64,000 bases of DNA from Noviherbaspirillum soli (GTDB lineage Bacteria > Pseudomonadota > Gammaproteobacteria > Burkholderiales > Burkholderiaceae_D), in the NCBI RefSeq assembly GCF_015352955.1, contig NZ_JACYOX010000012.1, positions 61,480 to 125,479 of the forward strand, given 5' to 3'. The notes beneath the pieces are model-generated. The model was not told the origin of the DNA, did not search any database, and saw only the letters and a list, made by a program, of their open reading frames with translations. Below, piece by piece: positions 19,649 to 27,752 of this stretch. The stretch's first letter is position 1. Every line of letters starts with the position of its first letter. The position numbers were made by a program, and so were the translations under genes.

Positions 19649-21323
19649 CCACCCAGTTCTTCACGATATTGGCCACCATGCGCGGGTCCTGCCGCGCCAG
19701 CGCCTTGGCCGCTTCCAGGTTCTCCTGGTAGCTGCGCTGCTTCGGCGCCGGCAGCGCGCCGCCGCTCAACTCGACCACGGCGCCATCCTCTTCCATGCCG
19801 TTCTCCAGCGCGGCCTGCTCGCCGCTGTTGTCCGGCAGGGCCCGCGGCGGCGGCGGCGGCGACACGGTGCGCAGCAGGGGCCGCAGCATCCTGAAGTACA
19901 GGAACAGCAGCGCCAGGCCGATCAGCAGGTAGCGTCCGCCTTCCTTGGCCATGGCGATATATTCCGGGTTCTTCCAGTACACCGGCTCGACCGGCACTTC
20001 CTTCTCGGGCGTGACGAACGGGCTGTTGAGCACGTTGAGCGAATCGCCGCGCTCCTTGTTGAAGCCCATCGCTTCCTTGATCAGGTCGGTGATCTGGGCC
20101 TTCTCGGCATCGGTCAGGGCGCGGGTGGTGGGCTGGCCGTTCTTGCCCGTCTCGGTACGGTAGTTCAGCACCACTGCCACCGACAGCCGGCGCAGGCCGC
20201 CCATGGGCTGCTGCGTGTAGCGGATGGTCTTGTCGACCTCGTAGTTGACGGTGCTGTCGCGCCGGGTATTGCCGGCCTGGGCCGGCGCCGCGCCCGGCTG
20301 GCCGGGCTGGGCCGGCTGGCCATTGATGGGCGCGGTGGCATTGGCCTGCGGCTGGTTCGACAGCGCGCCCGGCACGCCGCCGGCGCCGGCGCCGGCCGGG
20401 CCGCTGGCTTCGCTGCTCTGCTGGCTGCGGATCGATGCGCTGTCCGGCGTGCCGTTGGGCTTGTAGGTTTCCGCGGCCTGCTCGATGCGCGAGAAGTCCA
20501 CGTCGGCGGTCGCCTCGGCCCGCACATTGTTGGCGCCGACGATGGGCGTGATGATGGACTCGATGCGGCGCGCAATGCCCTGCTGCAGTTCCTGCACGTA
20601 TTTCAGCTGGGTGGCATCGAGCGTGTTGGCATTAGCCGGCTTGTCGCTGTTGGACAGCAGGTTGCCGTCCTGGTCGACCACGGTCACGTTCTTGGCCGGC
20701 AGGTCGGGCACGCTGGAAGCCACCAGATGCACGATGGCGCTGACCTGCTGCGCGTCCAGCGTGCGGCCCGGATGCAGGTTCAGCAGCACGGAAGCGGTCG
20801 GCTTCTGCTGCTCGCGCACGAACACCGTGTTCTTGGGCATGGCCAGATGCACGCGGGCAGCCTGCACCGCGGCGATCGACTGGATCGAGCGCGCCATCTC
20901 GCCTTCCAGCGCGCGCTGGAAGTTGACCTGCTCATGAAACTGGGACACGCCCAGCTTCTGGTTTTCCATCAGCTCGAAGCCGACGCCGCCGCCCTTGGGC
21001 AGGCCCTGCGCCGCCAGCTTCAGCCGCGCGTCATGCACCTGCTCGGCCGGCACCAGGATGGCGCCGCCGCCGTCGGCATACTTGTAGGGCACGTTCAACT
21101 GCTGCAGCGAGGCGACGATGGCGCCGCCGTCCTTGTCGGTGAAGTTGGAAAACAGGACCTTGTACTCGGTCTTCTGGCTCCACATCCAGATGCCGGCCAT
21201 GACGGCCAGCACTGCCGCCGCGCCGATGGCGGCCAGCACCTTCTTGCCGGTGGGGCTCTGGACAAAGCCCATCACGCCCGCTGGCTGGGGCAGGGCGACC
21301 GGACTTGCTTCTATCGCTTCCAT
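19635..21323 (-). CDS. fliF: Flagellar MS-ring protein FliF
   Basis: A 562-residue protein. One transmembrane helix is near residues 28-48 and a second near 455-472, flanking the periplasmic ring-building region with the YscJ/FliF signature (YKVLFSNFTDKDGGAIV..L). The cytoplasmic tail ends in VANIVKNWVDGNE, the FliG-binding motif. It forms the membrane ring on which the switch and export gate assemble. It is the first gene of the leftward fliFGHIJK operon and is divergent from fliE. Confidence 0.95.
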   Translation of the reverse strand: MEAIEASPVALPQPAGVMGFVQSPTGKKVLAAIGAAAVLAVMAGIWMWSQKTEYKVLFSNFTDKDGGAIVASLQQLNVPYKYADGGGAILVPAEQVHDARLKLAAQGLPKGGGVGFELMENQKLGVSQFHEQVNFQRALEGEMARSIQSIAAVQAARVHLAMPKNTVFVREQQKPTASVLLNLHPGRTLDAQQVSAIVHLVASSVPDLPAKNVTVVDQDGNLLSNSDKPANANTLDATQLKYVQELQQGIARRIESIITPIVGANNVRAEATADVDFSRIEQAAETYKPNGTPDSASIRSQQSSEASGPAGAGAGGVPGALSNQPQANATAPINGQPAQPGQPGAAPAQAGNTRRDSTVNYEVDKTIRYTQQPMGGLRRLSVAVVLNYRTETGKNGQPTTRALTDAEKAQITDLIKEAMGFNKERGDSLNVLNSPFVTPEKEVPVEPVYWKNPEYIAMAKEGGRYLLIGLALLFLYFRMLRPLLRTVSPPPPPRALPDNSGEQAALENGMEEDGAVVELSGGALPAPKQRSYQENLEAAKALARQDPRMVANIVKNWVDGNE

Positions 21324-21522
21324 GTGTGCTTTCGCATGAATCTATTCGCCTTGTGCTGACCAGTGAATATTGCACTGTATCAATTTTTTCTCATGGGTGA
21401 TTGTCGTCTGGCGCGTCAGAATCAATCGGGGGAAAAGAGCCTGATTTCGGCCGCTGATTCGAGGGCTGGCCAGGGACGGCGCTGTTAAGGTAGCGGCGTG
21501 AAATAGCGGCATGGAGCGCGAG

Positions 21523-21882
21523 ATGAGCATCAACGGAATAGACAGCAGCAGGATAGAGGCGATGGTGGCGCAGCTGCGCAACGCCGCCGCGCGCGCCGCC
21601 GGCCCGGTGACGGCGCCTTTGGAAACAGGCCAGGCAGAGCAGGCCGGTGCAGCCAGACGTCTCGACTTCGGCGAAGCGCTGCGCGGCTCGCTCGACCAGG
21701 TCAATGGCGCCCAGCGCAAGGCCGAGGACCTGGGGCAGCGCTTTGCACTGGGCGACGACAGCGTGAACCTGTCGGACGTGATGATCGCCAGCCAGAAGGC
21801 CAGCATCGGCTTCCAGGCCACGGTGCAGGTGCGCAACAAGCTGGTTTCGGCGTATCACGACATCATGAACATGCAGGTGTGA
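21523..21882 (+). CDS. fliE: Flagellar hook-basal body protein FliE
   Basis: A 119-residue protein at the normal FliE length, with the conserved C-terminus (SDVMIASQKASIGFQATVQVRNKLVSAYHDIMNMQV). It is an early export substrate linking the MS ring to the rod. I chose ATG 21523 because GGAG lies 6 bases upstream; an ATG 12 bases earlier is in frame. It is divergent from fliF across about 200 bases that must hold both promoters; I could not identify them with confidence. Confidence 0.93.
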   Translation: MSINGIDSSRIEAMVAQLRNAAARAAGPVTAPLETGQAEQAGAARRLDFGEALRGSLDQVNGAQRKAEDLGQRFALGDDSVNLSDVMIASQKASIGFQATVQVRNKLVSAYHDIMNMQV

Positions 21883-22254
21883 CGGCGGACGGGGCGTTCC
21901 GCGGGCTCGCACACATCGTCCAAGCCATAGCCATATTCGTAATATGCCGCACGGCCGGCGGCATGCCCAGCCTTGCCAATCCCGCTGTCGCTGTCTCTGG
22001 GCGCCGCGATGCGGGTTGTCATCCGCTTTGCGCCATACGCCTTGTGCCGGATTAAACCTGCGCCGGAAAGTGCATATCGTTTCGTCATAAGCGCGGCGCC
22101 TGCCGTGCCGGAGGGGATTTGCCTTCCTGTCCACGGGTATACACTGTGTCGCATGAGGCAGGCTTGCCTTGCAAGCCTGCGCTCGGTCAGGACCTGACGG
22201 ACCCGACTTCCTCCCGCCCGCCAAGCCCAAAGTCATCCTGCTTTGGAGACCATC
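21883..22254. other. Intergenic stretch with a perfect hairpin
   Basis: No gene is supported here. At 22158-22180 a 10-bp perfect stem (GCAGGCTTGC and GCAAGCCTGC) with a CTT loop lies about 75 bases before the next gene. It lacks a T-run and may be a leader structure or attenuator-like element rather than a terminator. Confidence 0.45.
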
Positions 22255-22557
22255 ATGAACACCAGACACCTCGTCCTGTTCGCCGTACTGGCGACGGCAG
22301 CGGCAGGCATAGAAGCGCAGCAAACCGAATTCCGCGCGCCGGACAGCGGCTTCCATTCCTCGCTGACGCGGGCGGAAGTGCGCGCCGATCAGCGTGATGC
22401 ATTCGTTGCCGGCCTGACACCGCAGAAGATGCATGACGGCCAGGACATGCACTACGCCGCCGGCATCCAGACCCGGCGCGATGTGCGGGCCGACGCAATC
22501 CAGTCGGCACAGCTGCACAGGCACGACGGCACGCGCAGCATCTACTTCGGCGATTGA
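22255..22557 (+). CDS. Small exported protein (DUF4148-like)
   Basis: A 100-residue protein with a signal peptide (MNTRHLVLFAVLATAAAGIEA, probable cleavage after residue 21). A mature part follows that contains SLTRAEVRADQRDA, which resembles the SxLTRAxVxA motif of DUF4148 proteins of Burkholderiales. ATG 22255 is preceded by TTGGAGACCATC. It is predicted to be periplasmic; the role is unknown. It may be co-transcribed with the next exported protein. Confidence 0.7.
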   Translation: MNTRHLVLFAVLATAAAGIEAQQTEFRAPDSGFHSSLTRAEVRADQRDAFVAGLTPQKMHDGQDMHYAAGIQTRRDVRADAIQSAQLHRHDGTRSIYFGD

Positions 22558-22660
22558 TCCGTTCCGGCGATGCTGGCGGCAGGCCTGCCTCCCGGCATCG
22601 CGACGGCGTGCTTCAGGCCGGTCGCGGCATCGCCGGGAGTCCATGCAAAGGAGGCGAATC

Positions 22661-23227
22661 ATGAACACCATTATGAACACCGTTGCGCTGGCGGCAGCGG
22701 CGCTGGCCTGCACGGCGGCAGTCGCTGCCGACGCGCCTGCCGGCAAGGCCCGGACTGACCAGCAACTGATCAAGAGCGCCATGTCGGCGGCGCCCCGCAA
22801 GGTGGGGGCCGGCGCCAACATCGTCGTTGCCGAGAAGGATGGCAGCATGCGCACGCTGCGCGAAGGCAGCAATGGCTACACCTGCATGCCGGACAACCCG
22901 GCCACGCCGGGCCCCGACCCGATGTGCATGGACCGCGCCGCCCTCGACTGGGCCGGCGCATGGATGGCGCACAAGCCGCCGGCGGCGGGCAAGGTCGGCT
23001 TCATGTACATGCTGTCCGGCGGCACCGACGCCAGCAACACCGACCCGTATGCCACCAGCCCGGGACCCGACAAGCACTGGGTCAAGACCGGCCCGCATGT
23101 GATGGTGGTCGGCGCGGAGCAGGCGTTCTACGACATGTATCCAAAGAGTCCGGACCCCGATACCGCGATGCCCTACGTGATGTGGCCTGGCACGCCGTAC
23201 CAGCATCTGATGATTCCGGTGAAGTAG
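22661..23227 (+). CDS. Hypothetical exported protein, 188 residues
   Basis: A signal peptide (AALACTAAVAADA, cleavage near residue 23) is followed by a compact soluble domain with two Cys (in YTCMPD and PMCMDR) that could form a disulfide. It is rich in Pro, Gly, Met and Trp, with GPDPMCMDRAALDWAGAWM and KTGPHVMVVG. The start at 22661 follows AGGAGGCGAATC. Similar uncharacterised periplasmic proteins occur in proteobacteria, but I cannot name a family. Confidence 0.65.
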   Translation: MNTIMNTVALAAAALACTAAVAADAPAGKARTDQQLIKSAMSAAPRKVGAGANIVVAEKDGSMRTLREGSNGYTCMPDNPATPGPDPMCMDRAALDWAGAWMAHKPPAAGKVGFMYMLSGGTDASNTDPYATSPGPDKHWVKTGPHVMVVGAEQAFYDMYPKSPDPDTAMPYVMWPGTPYQHLMIPVK

Positions 23228-23250
23228 AAGGCAGTCGGCGTAGGTAAGTC

Positions 23251-23359
23251 GTTGATCGCACGGAACGATCGGGTGCGCTCGCTTACCTATGGGGCTTGCC
23301 TCCGGATGCGGGCACGACGCAGCGCGTCGCGGAGGCAGTCTTTAATTTGATCAGGAGAA
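23251..23359 (+). promoter_or_regulatory. Upstream leader with ECF/hrp-box-like motif, copy 1
   Basis: It contains GATCGCACGGAACG (23254-23267), then 15 bases, then TTACCTA (23283-23289), which fits the pattern GGAACN-N15/16-CCACNNA of HrpL-type ECF promoters at the conserved core positions. CTTTAATTT follows just before the RBS. The leader of the gene at 24215 has the same elements at the same -35/-10 spacing, so the two genes are probably co-regulated. Which sigma factor acts is inference. Confidence 0.5.
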
Positions 23360-23362
23360 ATG

Positions 23363-23884
23363 ATGGGAGATAAGAATTTCGGGATGCCGTTTGCCTCAGG
23401 CAAGGCGTATGCACGCAATGAGATGCCAAATCTGAAAATGGCAGACAAGGACATCAAGCTGAACATGGCTCGGTTACAAGGCATGGGCAATGGCATGGCA
23501 GGGGATCAATCGATGCCACATATGTCGGAGCGCATCCCCCTGAAAACCAGTTGGGATGACGTTGTGCTGGAGGTGTCCAGGGACAGGCTGGTGGACCTGG
23601 AGAAGGGCGTGTTGAAACAACCTAGACACAGTCAGCTGCTGGTGCACTCATTTGATCCCGGTAGCCTGGGGAGTGCAGGAGTATCTGGCGCATCTTCAGC
23701 CGAAATAAAAGCCAGGCTCGCATCCGGGGTGGCAGCGGCCAAGGAGAAACCACCCGCCAGTTGCTGTCCTTGCCTGCCTTGCCTGGGCGAACCCGAGGAC
23801 GATCACGCATCTGAAGCGACAGCGGCCGCCAGTGAGCAAGCTTCCAGCGATTGCTTGCCCTGCCTGCCTTGCAATCTGTTCTAG
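23363..23884 (+). CDS. Unknown protein with Cys-rich CaaX-like C-terminus (1)
   Basis: A 173-residue protein with no signal peptide or transmembrane helix. The N-terminal half is Met/Asn/Lys-rich and polar. The C-terminal third carries an internal Cys cluster (SCCPCLPCL, about residue 132) and ends in DCLPCLPCNLF. The last four residues, CNLF, have the spacing of a eukaryotic CaaX prenylation box with X = Phe, and the preceding Cys residues could be acylated. The neighbouring protein at 24215 ends in CCGCLPCNLL. This pattern is known from injected effectors that use host lipidation. A zinc- or disulfide-binding tail is the main alternative. ATG 23363 was chosen over 23360 because AGGAG is 5 bases upstream. 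Confidence 0.6.
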   Translation: MGDKNFGMPFASGKAYARNEMPNLKMADKDIKLNMARLQGMGNGMAGDQSMPHMSERIPLKTSWDDVVLEVSRDRLVDLEKGVLKQPRHSQLLVHSFDPGSLGSAGVSGASSAEIKARLASGVAAAKEKPPASCCPCLPCLGEPEDDHASEATAAASEQASSDCLPCLPCNLF

Positions 23885-24036
23885 GCCTTGCGGCCAGGGA
23901 GCAAGCCGCGCTGGTTAATCCCGGCGTCGGCCAGGGCGTCCAGCGCCTGGGTCCGGCGCCCGGCTTTTGATCCAATGCTCCCGGCAAGGGATGCTGCAAG
24001 CCGGTTGGGACAGACATTTCTTTCATAAAAATATCA

Positions 24037-24068
24037 GGCATCCCGGCCTGTTCGCTACGCGGGATGCC
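24037..24068. repeat. Perfect 9-bp stem-loop
   Basis: GGCATCCCG (24037-24045) pairs with CGGGATGCC (24060-24068) around a 14-base loop, between the two Cys-tail genes. There is no T-run on the plus side. It may end the upstream transcript weakly or be structural; the rest of 23885-24090 shows no gene. Confidence 0.45.
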
Positions 24069-24090
24069 GGCGGCGCGAGCAAGCAGGTTG

Positions 24091-24214
24091 CCCGATCGCA
24101 TGGAACGCCAAGGCGAGCCTGCTCACTCACACGGCCTGCCTGCGGGTGCCTGCGCCATGCAATGCACGCAGCGCTTCGCGGGCAACCTTCTTTAATTTTC
24201 GACAAGGAAAAATA
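24091..24214 (+). promoter_or_regulatory. Upstream leader with ECF/hrp-box-like motif, copy 2
   Basis: It contains CGATCGCATGGAACG (24093-24107), 15 bases, then TCACTCA (24123-24129), and later CTTTAATTT before the RBS. It matches the leader at 23251 block by block, and its -10 side fits CACNNA better. The shared architecture in front of two otherwise dissimilar proteins argues for a common regulator. Confidence 0.5.
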
Positions 24215-24601
24215 ATGGCAACCACATTCTCGGCCGTAACGGATTCCCGCACATCGGTGCCGCAGAACAAGCAGGCAGTCAATGCTGAGAGCCTGCTGCG
24301 CGGCACGGACAGTTACTCTTCCAGAATTCCCGATGTGCTGTTGATGCACGAGCGCATCGAACCGCGCGTTGGGCAGCGAAACATATCGGATCTGCTTGCG
24401 CAGGAACGGTCTGGCGAGGGATGGGACAAGATCAGGAGTTTGGCCACGCATCAGGCCCGGTACACAGCACCTGTGTTGAACATGCCTGACGTGCGCCTCG
24501 ACATAGACGCGGCTGTAAGCGCGCATGCATCTGCGCTCATGGTGACGGATGAACGGGCTGCCGCCAACTGCTGTGGCTGCCTGCCCTGCAATCTGCTGTA
24601 G
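24215..24601 (+). CDS. Unknown protein with Cys-rich CaaX-like C-terminus (2)
   Basis: A 128-residue protein with a Ser/Thr/Asn-rich N-terminus (MATTFSAVTDSRTSVPQNK), typical of type III secretion signals but not diagnostic. The middle is polar and helical, and the C-terminus is NCCGCLPCNLL. The last four residues CNLL fit a CaaX box with X = Leu, the geranylgeranyl-transferase preference, and three more Cys lie within the preceding seven residues. The body has little similarity to the protein at 23363; only the tail and the upstream leader are shared. The RBS AAGGA is 8 bases before ATG 24215. Function is unknown. Confidence 0.6.
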   Translation: MATTFSAVTDSRTSVPQNKQAVNAESLLRGTDSYSSRIPDVLLMHERIEPRVGQRNISDLLAQERSGEGWDKIRSLATHQARYTAPVLNMPDVRLDIDAAVSAHASALMVTDERAAANCCGCLPCNLL

Positions 24602-24730
24602 GTCTTGCCACTGAATTCGCCCGCCGCGTTGGCCAACTGCACATTGGCCACGCCGTCCATCACCATGATCCTGCGCCTGCCAGCCCCGCTTTCCTGCAAG
24701 GATGCTGGCGCGGCGGGACGGCGAGGCAGG

Positions 24731-24940
24731 CTATTCCTCCAGCCGGAATCCGGCTTTCAGTGTCACCTGAAAATGGGCGATGGCGCCATTGACGATGTGG
24801 CCGCGGGTTTCCACCACTTCGAACCAGTCCAGGTTCTTCACGGTCTTCGATGCGCGTTCGATCGCATTGCGGATCGCGGCATCCGAGCCGTCAGGGGAAG
24901 AGCCCACCAGTTCAATGATCTTGTAAGTATGTTCGGACAT
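24731..24940 (-). CDS. Dodecin
   Basis: A 69-residue protein at the full family length. It matches the dodecin pattern: [42 protein letters not shown], with the flavin-stacking Trp in LDWFEV and the [13 protein letters not shown] ending. Dodecins form hollow dodecamers that bind flavin (or CoA), store it and limit photodamage. It is transcribed alone, and its upstream contains an RBS-like AAAGGTGAC. Confidence 0.93.
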   Translation of the reverse strand: MSEHTYKIIELVGSSPDGSDAAIRNAIERASKTVKNLDWFEVVETRGHIVNGAIAHFQVTLKAGFRLEE

Positions 24941-25298
24941 GTCGTCACCTTTCTTTTCGTCGTGTATGAAAGCGTTCCAGCCGGCGCCGACGGCACGCCA
25001 GCGTGCTCAGGCTAGACCAGAGCGACCGGCACTGGTTCAGGCAGACCCGGGAAAGATTGCGGGTGCTCAACAGCAAGTCGTCAGACAGGCTTCAGCGAGG
25101 CGCGCTCCGGGTGACGCGGCGAAAACAGGGGAAGGAGTACCGACAGAACGGGGAGCATGCCGTGGCGCGCATGGCGGCCGGGCAGGGCCGTGGAGGGGAT
25201 ATGAACCGATGCCATGCATGGCCGCGCAAGGCGGCCTGCAGGACTTTGACGGGACGCGCGACATTGCCGGCGCAGCCCCGGCATTCTTCATGCCGTCA
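24941..25298. other. Intergenic stretch, no feature seen
   Basis: This lies between the dodecin start and the infA stop. GC-rich reading frames on the plus strand here lack a ribosome-binding site and any recognisable motif, so I call no gene. Confidence 0.4.
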
Positions 25299-25562
25299 TC
25301 AATGACGGCGACGCTGCTGTCCGCCGCCCACCGGGCCGCGTTTTTCAATGTGACGGAAGGTGATGCGGCCCTTGCTCAGGTCATAGGGCGACAGTTCCAG
25401 CGTGACCTTGTCGCCGGCCAGGATGCGGATGTGATGCTGGCGCATCTTGCCCGAGGTATAGGCGATCAGCTGGTGGCCGTTGTCCAGGTCGACCCGGAAG
25501 CGCGAGTCGGGCAGGACTTCGGCAACCAAACCGTTCATTTCAAGCAGTTCTTCTTTAGCCAT
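25299..25562 (-). CDS. infA: Translation initiation factor IF-1
   Basis: An 87-residue S1-like OB-fold protein with the IF-1 pattern: [38 protein letters not shown] and [15 protein letters not shown]. It binds the ribosomal A site during initiation. A 15-residue basic tail ([13 protein letters not shown]) extends beyond the usual 72-residue form. Because the gene stands alone and not beside rpmJ and rpsM in the ribosomal cluster, it is probably a second, stress-linked IF-1 copy as found in many Burkholderiales. Start 25562 gives the standard MAKEE N-terminus. Confidence 0.93.
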   Translation of the reverse strand: MAKEELLEMNGLVAEVLPDSRFRVDLDNGHQLIAYTSGKMRQHHIRILAGDKVTLELSPYDLSKGRITFRHIEKRGPVGGGQQRRRH

Positions 25563-26034
25563 GTTTTTTTCCCTTGTAATCGTTGGCGCCCACGCAAAAG
25601 GCGAGGGCACGGCAAAGCGTGGCGCGGCAGCGCGCGCATCGTGTTGTGATGGCAGCCTGGAGCGTGGGCTGCCGGTGAGCTTGTCTTGCCGGTACCGGCG
25701 GGAGGCCTGGCGGCAAGGCCTGTCGTTACTTGCTTGCGCCAGTCAGGCATGGCCGGCGCGGTGAATGTTGCGTTGAACAGTCAGCAGGCTGAAAAGGCAT
25801 TTGCCTGCGACTGGGCGATGTGGATGGAAGGCGGTGCTGCGTTCCGGCCAGGTTATTGACCGACAGGTCAGTATTATACCCGATCCGCCCGCTTCGCGCC
25901 TGCCACGGCCCGGCGCTGGCCGTCACGCCGATGGCTGATCCGTGTCAATCCGCATCGCCGAACGGCCGGTGAGACAGGCGGCACTAAACCGGGTGCCGCT
26001 ACCGGCATTGGTCAACGCATCGAAAAGGAGATTC
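25563..26034. other. Intergenic region with weak ECF-like motif
   Basis: No gene is supported. At 25960-25987 a GAACG, 16 bases, GCACTAA arrangement sits 75 bases before the start of the 79-residue gene and resembles the shared leaders at 23251 and 24091, but with a less perfect -35. The segment near 25780-25880 is relatively AT-rich and may hold the infA promoter on the other strand. Confidence 0.3.
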
Positions 26035-26274
26035 ATGGATTCTGTCCCTCAAGCCTCATCCAGCCCGCGTGCCGCGCTTTCATCGGGCGTCGGCGATCCG
26101 CCGTCTTCCATGCCGGCGAGCCAGGCCGCGCCAGTATTGTCGCAGCCGCCGGCCGACGATGGTGTCAGGCGCTTCTTCCATGCGGCTGCCGGCGGGTCGC
26201 CGGCGCAGCCCGGGGCGCAGCAGACAGTGCTGTCGCAGGCCTGGTCTGCGCTGCCGCCGAGCAGCCAGGATTGA
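26035..26274 (+). CDS. Small Ser/Pro/Ala-rich protein, 79 residues
   Basis: It starts MDSVPQASSSPRAALSSG and is rich in Ser, Pro, Ala and Gln throughout, with no Cys, signal peptide or transmembrane helix. Composition suggests an intrinsically disordered protein, possibly a secreted type III helper or effector leader. An excellent RBS (AAAAGGAG, 4 bases before ATG) supports translation. No family was recognised. Confidence 0.5.
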   Translation: MDSVPQASSSPRAALSSGVGDPPSSMPASQAAPVLSQPPADDGVRRFFHAAAGGSPAQPGAQQTVLSQAWSALPPSSQD

Positions 26275-26382
26275 CCCGATGCGCAGGCCGGCATGCGATT
26301 TCGCCGGCCGGCCATGCGCAGCCGCATCACTGGCTGCGCGGGCTTCACGTATGCTGGATGTTTTTCAGCGGAATCCAGCACC

Positions 26383-26709
26383 ATGTCGATATTCTCCTCT
26401 GCCGCCGTGCGCGCCCTGGCGCCTCATCTGGTTGATCTGGTCAAGGGCGTGCTGCCGCTCTTCACGCCCGAGCGCGAAGCGGCCGAAGCGCCGCCCGAAC
26501 AGGTCGACGATGTGCAGCAGCGGCAGATCAGCGAACTGCAGCAGGCCGCCACGCTGCAGGCCACGGCCATACGCGAACTGGCCGAGCGCAGCGAAGCCTC
26601 GATGCGCGCGCTGGAAGCGGAACTGGCCAAACAAAAGCGGCTGGCGCAGGCGGCCCTTGCCGTGGCGGTGCTTGCGGCGCTGCTGGCGGTATGGGCCCTG
26701 TTGCGCTAG
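26383..26709 (+). CDS. Coiled-coil protein with C-terminal membrane anchor
   Basis: A 108-residue protein. An amphipathic N-terminal segment (SIFSSAAVRALAPHLVDLVKG) precedes a Glu/Gln/Ala-rich coiled coil (about residues 40-85), and a single C-terminal transmembrane helix (AALAVAVLAALLAVWALL) ends the protein. It is predicted to be a tail-anchored inner-membrane protein with the coil in the cytoplasm. It is convergent with the YcgR-like gene. Function is unknown. Confidence 0.6.
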   Translation: MSIFSSAAVRALAPHLVDLVKGVLPLFTPEREAAEAPPEQVDDVQQRQISELQQAATLQATAIRELAERSEASMRALEAELAKQKRLAQAALAVAVLAALLAVWALLR

Positions 26710-26721
26710 CCGGCCGCCGTA

Positions 26722-27459
26722 TCAGCCAGCCCCGTTGAGCCGGGCATTCTGGTCGCGCTCGAGCTTGCTGACATAGCGCTGCACCAGCGCCAGCGTCGCC
26801 GCGTTCGGATTGATGAAGGCACAGCCCAGGCGTCGCGCGACCCGGCCGTTGTAGAGCGTGAGTTCGCAGCAATTCATCACGCACAGGTTGACGACGATAT
26901 TCTGCGCGCCCGGCAGCTGCAGTTCGCAGTGGCTGTATTCCGCTCCCTGGCTGGCGTCGAGCAGCTGGTGGTCATCGATCAGCGCAAGGCCGCCGGCGCT
27001 GACGTTCTGCACCGCGAACGATACCGGCGGCGGGCCGTCTTCCTTGGCGATCTGGATCGAGCAGCGCGGCGACAGCACACGGTAGTGCTCGCGCCGCTGC
27101 AGCCGGATCATGGTGTCGGGCAGAGCAATGCGCAGTGCCGGCCGCGCATCATGCAGGCATGCTGCCGCCCGCTTGGCGAAGAAGGCAATGCGGATGCGGT
27201 CCAGCGCGGTATCGAAGGAGATGCTGTCGCTTGCCAGGATCCGGTCGATCTGCGCCTGGTCGCGCGCTGTGTCGATGATCACGCTGTCCTCATTGACTTC
27301 CAGCACCGCGGTGGCGAGCGCCTCCTCGCCGTCGGCGAAGATCATGCGCACCAGTTCGTGCTTGTCTTCCAGGCGGCGCAGCAGCGCGATGATTTCACGG
27401 CGCGAGTGGATCAGGTAGGGGCCGACGTCATCGACGCCGATATTCATTTGCAGGTTCAT
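26722..27459 (-). CDS. YcgR-like PilZ-domain flagellar brake protein
   Basis: A 245-residue protein with an N-terminal YcgR domain (about 10-110) and a C-terminal PilZ domain. The PilZ c-di-GMP-binding residues are present: an Arg-rich RREHYRVL switch (near 122) and NVSAGGLAL (near 150). In enterobacteria YcgR bound to c-di-GMP acts on the motor to slow swimming. It ends the flagellar satellite operon that starts with fliT, which fits. The two c-di-GMP enzymes at 1.6-5.5 kb could set its ligand level. Confidence 0.88.
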   Translation of the reverse strand: MNLQMNIGVDDVGPYLIHSRREIIALLRRLEDKHELVRMIFADGEEALATAVLEVNEDSVIIDTARDQAQIDRILASDSISFDTALDRIRIAFFAKRAAACLHDARPALRIALPDTMIRLQRREHYRVLSPRCSIQIAKEDGPPPVSFAVQNVSAGGLALIDDHQLLDASQGAEYSHCELQLPGAQNIVVNLCVMNCCELTLYNGRVARRLGCAFINPNAATLALVQRYVSKLERDQNARLNGAG

Positions 27460-27752
27460 TCCGGTTCATCAGAGGGTTGATCGGGTAGGGTGGCCTTTTC
27501 AAGCCGGTAGAGCCAGGCCAGCAGTTCCGCCACGGCGCGGTACAGCGCTGGCGGAATGTCGCGGTCGAGGTCGACCTGCATCAGGAGCGCCACCATTTCC
27601 CTGGATTCATGCAGGAACACGCCGTGCTCGCGGGCACGCGCGATGATCTGGTCGGCCACCAGGCCGTAGCCCTTGGCGACGACGCGCGGCGCCTTGTCGC
27701 CCTGGCCATAGGACAGCGCCGCGGCGCTGCGGCGCGGGTCAGGCGGGTTCAT
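27456..27752 (-). CDS. FlhB C-terminal-like export switch protein
   Basis: A 98-residue protein resembling only the cytoplasmic C-terminal domain of FlhB/YscU. It contains APRVVAKGYGLVADQIIARAREHGVFLHESREMVALLMQVDLDRDIPPALYRAVAELLAWLY, which fits the FlhB-CC fold after the autocleavage site. The NPTH cleavage motif itself is replaced by sequence around APRVVAKG, and the transmembrane half is absent. Stand-alone FlhB-C (FlhX-like) proteins can partly substitute in substrate switching. It overlaps the ycgR-like start and the second fliK stop, which groups it with a FliK paralogue. Confidence 0.85.
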   Translation of the reverse strand: MNPPDPRRSAAALSYGQGDKAPRVVAKGYGLVADQIIARAREHGVFLHESREMVALLMQVDLDRDIPPALYRAVAELLAWLYRLEKATLPDQPSDEPE

